Assembly (NCBI RefSeq): GCF_000224145.3
Contig: NC_020167.2
Location: forward strand, 4,285,713-4,349,712
Length of the DNA: 64,000 bases
Direction: 5' to 3'
DNA from: Ciona intestinalis
Taxonomy: Eukaryota; Chordata; Ascidiacea; Phlebobranchia; Cionidae
Of the stretch, positions 57,001-64,000 are shown one piece after another (positions within the stretch are counted from its first letter, which is position 1; each line of letters starts with the position of its first letter). A program made the translations under genes and the position numbers. Under the pieces are notes generated by a model. It was given only the letters and a program-made list of their open reading frames with translations, ran no database searches and had not been told where the DNA came from.

Positions 57001-59425
57001 GCTAAGCCAATTTTCGTCCACGTTGTTTTCGCAGTATTCGCAATTAGAATTATTCATGGCATTTTGGCTCGCCTCGTTGTACGTGAAAGAAACTGCTCAG
57101 GTCGTTAGATTAAAACACGGTTCTGTGTAAAAGCGGCCTCGTTTAATACAAACGACACTCCAATTTCGCTGGTAATTGTTAGATTAAACTCGAACCACTT
57201 ATCTATATTAAATTGGAGATTTGCCAAAACTCCCCGACGCACTTGGTATTACGCTCAAAGGTCCATAGCTTTGTTTAACCTAGCCACCGACCTATGGCTG
57301 CAGGAATTCAAAGCTTTTCCAGCTTGACCGATAATCCATGCATGTACCTGTCAGCCACGCGCGTCAACCTTAAGGGTTCGCCGACCTGACAAAGACGGAG
57401 CTGCAGCACACCCCGGTCGAGTGTTCCTAGGTCCGAGAGAAGTGCCTGGGTCATTAAGCTTTCAACGAAAACAGCCTGTTGACTTACGCCTACGTGTCTC
57501 GTTTACTCCGCAGGTGTCTCGCAGCGCTAGCTTTTAGCGGCACGGTTCATGGGATTTGAAAGCGGTCCGCCCAACCCCCTGTACGTGTTTTCATGCGACG
57601 GTACACCGCACACCTAACAGCTTATTCTGTGTACTCCGGTCCCCGTATGTATGTGTATGTAGGCCGATGTTGTTTACCCCGAACAAGCAATCTCGGTGCA
57701 CGAGCCTGCTACTCACACTGTGTCGTCTGCGTTTCATCTTCTGCGCGCCGTCTGAAACAGGGGCCTTAATGCAGTCTGTGTTTACGCAAAACAGCGATCA
57801 CTCATCATCCATTCACTACGAACTCGACTCAAAACTCGAACGGTCGGCCATTACTGTTTCGCGTGGTTTCACCCCCGACAAACGCTGACAAGCGGCGTCC
57901 ACATCAGAACAATGTTTCGGCCCGACGAAAGACAACGCCGCTAAGGCCGCGCCTTGCTGCATTCTGGGGCCTTGAACCGACGTAAAACGTGGCAGTCGTC
58001 TTGCCCTAATGGAGCTCAGTGTAATCCCCGCTTTCGCGAACGTTTTACACCGCGTCCCAACAATAACAATCACGATCCATTGTATTGCTACCATGAAGCA
58101 AAAATATCATAGCGGCAACACAATGCACGAATAATGAACGCCGCTCTCGGACATTCTATTTACGCATCAACCCATTAGCAGGCATACAAAACAACTTACT
58201 TTATTATCCTGGGCAACCTTCTAATCCGATTGAGACTTAGATCCAAAACACCAAAGTTGCTCATGTCTCGAAACGTAGTTGAAGGCAGTTGGGTAAGACG
58301 GTTACTGGATAACTGCAAATAATTGGTTTGATTTAATTTTACACCCTAATAAAAAAATTATAACAATTGCTCTAATTTGCGATTTTCGAGTTACTAGGAG
58401 CGCAGAATGCATCGTTATGGAAATGTTTGGGTTGTCGGTAGAAAGCCAATGTTGTTTTTCCGGATTACTCGAAATATCAGACCAATATACAATTCCCTTC
58501 ACCTCTAGTTCTTCCAAATTGACTTCGCTTAAGCTATCGAACTGCAGCCTTGCAAGTTTATTATTGTTCAAGCTGAGTCTGCGGAGTTTGGGGCATGATT
58601 TGATCTTCGGAAAGTTGGTCAGTTGATTCCCGCTCAGTTTCAGCTCCACCAGTTTCGTCATGTTAAAAAGAGCCTTCGGTGCGATGGTTCGCAGTCGGTT
58701 CTTCTCTATGTAGAGCCTGACCAGTTTCGGCATACCTGGCAATATTATTTGTTGAGATTTGCTTGGTCGCACGGGAATGTAATAAAAAGAGCATGGTCGC
58801 AAAATGCACGCGTGCAGCAACCGAGTGATCCTCGTGACCGGTAAAGATTACAATATTTAATATTGTACAAGCCCGTGTTAGGATTTCGCTTGTTTATATG
58901 TACAATCTGTATTATATGCACGACGAATTGCATTATCAATATTTACTTACCAGCGAACATGTCGTTGGTAATGGTGGTGAGTTTGTTGTTTGAAAGTATC
59001 AACACCTCAAGCTCCTTCAACTGCGAGAACAACCCAGGTCGGATCGCATCGTTCGTGAGGCCGTTTGACGTTAACACCAAAAACTGCAGACCCTGCAAAA
59101 TAAGAAAGCATGCCACTAATCAGCCAAGACAAACACACACAAATATCGAGACAGTTTCTATCTGCACAGGAGCCCAGAAGGATATAGACATTACCTTTAG
59201 ACGCGACAGCGATCCTTCGGGGATGGTGGTAATGTTGTTGTCGAAGAGATAAAGTTTCCTTGTGTCCACCGGTATGCCGACCGGTATCTCAGTCAGACCT
59301 TGATTTTCGCACCAAACTTCCCGCGAGTGACAACTACACAGTCTCGGACACGTCATTGTTGATGACGTCATCTTCGCGACAAGCAACATCACTAGAGCCA
59401 GGTACGTCGTAGCCCACGTCGTCAT
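54079..59425 (-). CDS. Vasorin-like receptor: LRR, EGF, FN3, transmembrane, long cytosolic tail
   Basis: Type I membrane protein; vasorin binds TGF-beta in vertebrates. Exons in transcript order: 59425-59195, 59092-58951, 58735-58503, 58312-58200, 56735-56505, 56177-56067, 55897-55760, 55645-54079; 921 residues, in phase. Signal peptide at 1-25 (TYLALVMLLVAK). LRRNT C-x3-C-x-C-x6-C (CPRLCSCHSREVWC), about nine leucine-rich repeats, LRRCT from NPWRCDCDLSWLP at ~residue 290, an EGF-like module at ~373-411 (CDGIVCANGAPC ... CPPHWTGMLC), an FN3-like module at ~438-535, and TM helix at ~598-623 (GLGAFVILVVAILFFVCY) then KNKKKQKK stop-transfer. This order matches vasorin. The cytosolic tail of about 300 residues is much longer than I recall for vertebrate vasorin. 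An upstream in-frame ATG at 59458 is possible but gives a poorer signal peptide. Confidence 0.82.
56736..58199 (-). other. Large intron 4 of the vasorin-like gene
   Basis: About 1.46 kb between LRR exons. G+C-richer than introns elsewhere in the window; several short ORFs, none with protein-like character. No repeat recognised. Confidence 0.5.
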
Positions 59426-59458
59426 GCTGCTAAATCCAATTAAACAACCGTGTTCCAA

Positions 59459-62400
59459 CCTAGGAGTGGAGTTTTCTTTTGTCGCCGAATGTCCGGTTTA
59501 ATCGAGTTTTTTCCGCTTTGTTGGACTTGTAAAAACCCGCACTGCGCTTCAGAAATCATGAACAGTCGCTCAGGAAATTCTAATTTAAGATGTCAGCTAC
59601 TTGCCTGTGGAACAAAGAAAACAACAAGTTTCAATACTAAATCTTACGAAGTCTCGCTTCCGGAGTACGTCAATCACCTCGACTGCCACACCAACCTTGC
59701 TTACAGCAAACTATTATTTCTCTGTTGTCATATCATAATATCAAACGCACCACTCGATTACGGTTTGTATGTTTACTGGGTTTAGCACGGTTTGCGCGCG
59801 ACACGAGCGCCTGGCTCCGGTTACAGCGGGCCATGTTTTGCCCGGTCCCGCTCGCTTTGCTGCCACTGGACCCTGACCGATCCCGAAAGCTTACCCCATC
59901 AATTGCATGTAGTAACTCACCCTTGCACTTTCCCTTTTTGCTTAAGTGCGTCAACGCGCGGAGTATTTAGGCCTTGTCTGCTGAGGACGTATAGGAACCT
60001 GGTTTTAAAGCGAAATCCGCTAAGCCGCTTCATCCGAGATTGCGCCCTTAACAATGAAGTTGTTATTACGTGCGCGTGTTTAGCCTCGACCTATTTTTTC
60101 TTCCCTTTCGTCATCTAATTGGCAAGCGGTCGTGCGCCCTGATGCGGAAACTCGTGGCTCGCTTCGTTTCAAGTCGATGTCATAATTTCTCTTCGCCGAG
60201 CTTATTAGGCTGACTCGCGAATCTAATGAAGTCTGCGTGTTTCCTGTGTCTGGCTGAGTCAACTTCGGGCGAAATTCGCTGCCATAGCCGGGAACCTGGA
60301 TCGCGAATCCTCGCCGTCTCGCTTCACTAACGTCGAAGATTATCCTGTCACGTGTGAGCGCCTTTAAACGAACATGGGCGCCCCTGTTCACCCTTCTTGG
60401 GGCGTGGAGCGATCTTAAGCCCCTCTACTCAAACTAAACTCCCTTTTATAACTTCACTTGTTTGCATTTCGGTATCAGAGCTTTGAAGCTCGACCGTCCC
60501 CCTTTTTCAATACGTTCTGCCCGACCTACGCCGCGGTTCAACCTTTTAGCTACCCTGGTTTTACAATCGCAGCAATAAACCAGCAGCTTCCGCCATAAAC
60601 GAAACACTCTTTCAACCTTTACCACCACCCTAGCGTAATATCCGCCTGCTTACTTACTTCTTGATTAACTCCCATGCCCATACCATTTCTACCCAACTTT
60701 AGGCGCGCACCAATTAATCCTTTCAGCGACAATGAATGTGTACTGGACGGCTGCGAAATGTTTACTCAGACTCGGCTCCAACCGGTTCAGCTCCCTCGTA
60801 AAAAACGAGGATTTGAATGTCAGATAATTTCGTTGATATTTCTGGCTTGAGTTTATCCTCATCCAGTTTCAAACGCTACAACGCCAAACCACAGCTCAAA
60901 CCCCACCGCAAGCAGCTGAGAAAACGGTAGCTACCATATCTCCATCACCATATTCTGACTTTTGCTGTCACCCGCTTGGAACGCACCCTACAACTTTTAC
61001 CCCGAACCCGCCTAACGAGCTGTGTAATGAGACAATATACCAACCCTAAGCCCCCGACGAATCAACTGTCATTCAACGTTATCGCACCCGGGAAGTTGCG
61101 TGCAAATCTCGGCGTAATTCGTGTTGTGTTTTCGCCTCGGAGGCGGATTGGATTCCTAACTTTCATAGCGCTAAGCCTCAACGACCATACGGCACCTGCG
61201 CCAATATACGCGGTGTTTTCCTTTATATTAGGCACGGCATGGTCGCCGTCACTCTTCGCATGCAATCCTCGTGCAGTATCGATTTCCTGCTTTATATTTT
61301 AACATAGATTCTCACTGACTGACGAACTCAAAACGCTAATACATATTCGCCACGGTACAGTCGGCACTGACGCCGAAATAACAAACTCTAAGCCTATGAT
61401 TCATCGCCACACACTTTCGTGCAGTGGCCCGTGATATATTAAACGTCCCTGTGCTACAACGGCAGCCATTTTCAGCAAACCCGTAAGCAACTTCCTGGAT
61501 TACATATAAACTCACAATACCTATGCGTTCATAAGTCAATTTTCTATCGCAAACTAAACAAAGATGCTCACTGTCCGTTTAAACTGCTGTATACTGTGAT
61601 CGAAGCTGGAAATTACGACGCACGAGTGGCTGTAGTTTCGAGCCGTGCTCAATCGTCAATCCCCGGCAGTTCTCGAGCTAAAGTGCTTGTAAGCATCCCC
61701 ACCTATAAAGGGAGTATTGTGGATCGAACAAAGCAGCTTCTCGGATCGGGAACCACTTGAACGCCGTGCGCCTCGCGAGTACTGAGTGGTCTTGAAACTG
61801 GATTGAAAGGGTACGAACTCCGCGCTCTAATTCCTCGCTATCGGTCTCGACAAGCAAACAATCCATCTGCACACTGCATTACAGTAGGCCAATATCAACA
61901 ACACCTCAAAACAACAAACGGAACTGCCTGTATTTTACGTATACCTTCACATAGCTATCCCTTACAGTGTGTTTGGTATCATTGCCACACAACCTCACCC
62001 TAACCTGCCTTGCACAGAATGAATCCCGCCCAGTAATTGCTTGCCGCGATTTTACGCATGCGTAGTTCCCGGTAAACAGTATTGTTGGCTAACTACCGGA
62101 TAATCTGCCAATTGCGAGTTATTGTGCGTCAAGGGACGCATTCTTCGACTGTCCCTTCTTTGTTACTCACCTAGGTTGCAACTTGCAAGCTATTATCGCT
62201 CAAGTAGTAAAAAGCAAGCCTGGTAACTGCTCCTATACCACGTTTTTCAGCACTTCACTTTAAGAAGTTATATACCTCTGCAAACAAGTCTCTTGCAAAC
62301 ACAACCTTGGTACGCGCGTGCCGAGGTTTAACTGAAGTAGTAAATGAATCGTGCACGTCATTTCTTACACACCCCTACCCGGGCCTAAAACAGAACGTTT

Positions 62401-64000
62401 TCCGAGATTGACATTCGCTTGAACGGTCACGCGGCTTTGATGTCGCAAAATTTCGCTTTTAATATATAAAAAATAATGCTATTTATTTTATTTTCGCAAT
62501 TTCCTTTGAAAAATCTGATAACACCGAACAATTCCGCTTTAACTCTTGTCGTTAAAGCTAGTACGCTTACAAAATCGGTCGCGATCTCGTTTTCTTCGAC
62601 GATACCATATTTGACAAAATTACGTGAGAAATAAGAACCCGACCAATAAGGCGCCAGTGTAAACTGTCATTAATCGCGAGTGGCGGGATGCAGTAAATAT
62701 TTATCGTCTTCGCATTGATCATCATTGGCCTGTCCACAGGTCCACTGCAGTGTTGACCGAACCGTGCGCAAAAAATCAGCGGAAGTCGTGTTGATTTTAA
62801 TACGGAAACACTACCGGAGCGGTCAATGTTTCACGACGTATCGCATTGCGGACCAGCTGCAGCTTCCTCTTCAGAAATCCATCCGATTTCTAACTATAAA
62901 AGGCTATCCAAATAAACTGGCTTCTATCGAGACTAAGATCAAACCGAGATTCTGTTGCTCTTACCTTCCAGTAACAGCTGGCTTTAATTTATCACGGTTC
63001 CGCGCATTAGCCGTTCCTAGCTTAACCATAGTAGCGAATGAACGCGATATCTCTAATGATATAACGGACGTCAAACGATAAGATTCAGCAATTAAATCTC
63101 ATAGCGCACTATGCGAAACGAAAGAATGCTCAATTCCTGCTGTAAGCTTTTTCAAACTGGTAACTATACAGCGCGGATGCTACGCGTAAATGTTTCGTTC
63201 GTTGAACCAAATCAGCAATTAGCGATGTTCGTTGCCGACGAGGCTTATTGGAACCACTTGAATATGAAATTTACCAAGCCGAATCCGTGTTCAAATCGTC
63301 GTCACGATTCCTCGCAAACGCGGCCTCTCCGCTCATTACGCGTTTCTCGATTGTTTTAAACGGCGATTCTGTACGAGCGCCGTAGCCGCGACTACGACCT
63401 GCAACCGCAAATTAGTACACGCCCGCGCCGATGACTGTCGTAGTTATGTCACAATCATAGGCTATGTAGCCTAGTTGCCGAGGCCGATTATGACGTACGA
63501 GATTGCTTATGTTATCGCCGTGTTTTTGTAGTCGACGTCACAAGACATCCGCGCCAGCGTATATACAGTTACCCATTAACCAATAATCATGTTAAATCGT
63601 TACCATGTTTATTTAGCACATGTAAACTAGTAAAAACTGGACGAAACACGTAACCGGTGGTCAGCGCAAATGTAAAGAGTCTGTTGCTGCGATATGAACT
63701 TCCGAATCCTGTAAAACAAGTGTCCGACGTCGCTCGCGTGCCTGTGTTTACAACCGCCTCAACGTTTACACTGTTTACTGAAGGCGGTTCGGGTAGCGGC
63801 TTAGCCTTTGCATTCAAAGCCTGGCGCAATGAGTTAGTTAAACCGCGGAAGAGATTATCATCGCCTCAGGCGTCGTCTATTAAGTCACCACGATTACGTA
63901 TAGGAATGCCTTACCATCGCCCTGCGAGTCCCCCAAAACCACCTCCTGCCCTCGGAGTCACGTAAACTGTACACGGAATCTTCCATATATACCGGGAGGG
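59459..64000. other. Gene-less, G+C-richer region upstream of the vasorin-like gene
   Basis: 4.5 kb with only short overlapping ORFs on both strands, none resembling a protein I know. No MITE or SINE copies. Many CpG dinucleotides; a 12-bp palindrome TACGCATGCGTA at 62053-62064 resembles an NRF1 site. It should contain the promoter of the vasorin-like gene and, if the nesting is right, is still coronin 7 intron. Confidence 0.45.

Noticed and set aside
57556-57888. 110-codon ORF on plus strand
   Set aside because: Inside the large intron of the vasorin-like gene on the other strand; cysteine-rich but no recognisable fold.
62725-63081. 118-codon ORF on plus strand
   Set aside because: No family resemblance, no splice partners; one of many chance ORFs in the GC-richer region.
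63657-63965. 102-codon ORF with Pro-rich end
   Set aside because: Looked briefly like an exon, but no acceptor, domain or continuation can be shown at the window edge.

Overview
The window looks like genomic DNA of a tunicate, most likely a sea squirt of the genus Ciona. It is AT-rich and compact, with short intron-rich genes of chordate type lying close together on both strands, and two small repeat families fill many introns. The species call is an inference; no search was possible. Genes were recognised by reading spliced exons against remembered protein families, and almost every exon listed joins its neighbour in phase.

Layout. (1) 1-3238, plus: 3' part of a vesicular inhibitory amino acid transporter (VGAT/SLC32A1 type). 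(2) 3660-7734, minus: complete NUP54 nucleoporin; convergent with (1). (3) 8115-8552, minus: intronless POLR2D (RPB4), upstream of NUP54 and possibly co-transcribed with it. (4) 8553-10990: no gene seen; promoter-side DNA. (5) 10991-31012 (alternative end 31649), plus: a very large ARAP gene (SAM, PH, PH, ArfGAP, ankyrin, PH, PH, RhoGAP, RA, PH) of about 39 coding exons, with a 50-N assembly gap and an allelic duplication at 28533-29333. (6) 34481-40683, plus: a PP2C phosphatase with a possible N-terminal extension from 34028. (7) 41629-41701 and 48347-48419, minus: two tRNA-Arg(CCU) genes. (8) 43187-47650, plus: a 14-TM cationic amino acid transporter (SLC7A1-4 group). (9) 48933-52665, plus: the first seven exons of coronin 7; the rest is not in the window. 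(10) 54079-59425, minus: an LRR/EGF/FN3 single-pass receptor resembling vasorin, apparently nested antisense in a coronin 7 intron. (11) 59459-64000: no gene recognised, visibly richer in G+C than the rest.

The genes are mostly unrelated housekeeping, signalling and transport functions. The most notable relations are the nested vasorin-like/coronin 7 pair, which as far as I recall also exists in human, the POLR2D-NUP54 head-to-tail pair, and the two tRNA-Arg genes flanking a putative arginine transporter. About twenty copies of a ~190 bp inverted-repeat element (MITE-like) and several tRNA-derived SINE-like elements lie in introns and intergenic DNA between 0 and 52 kb; I saw none beyond 52 kb. 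No CRISPR, viral gene or toxin gene was seen.
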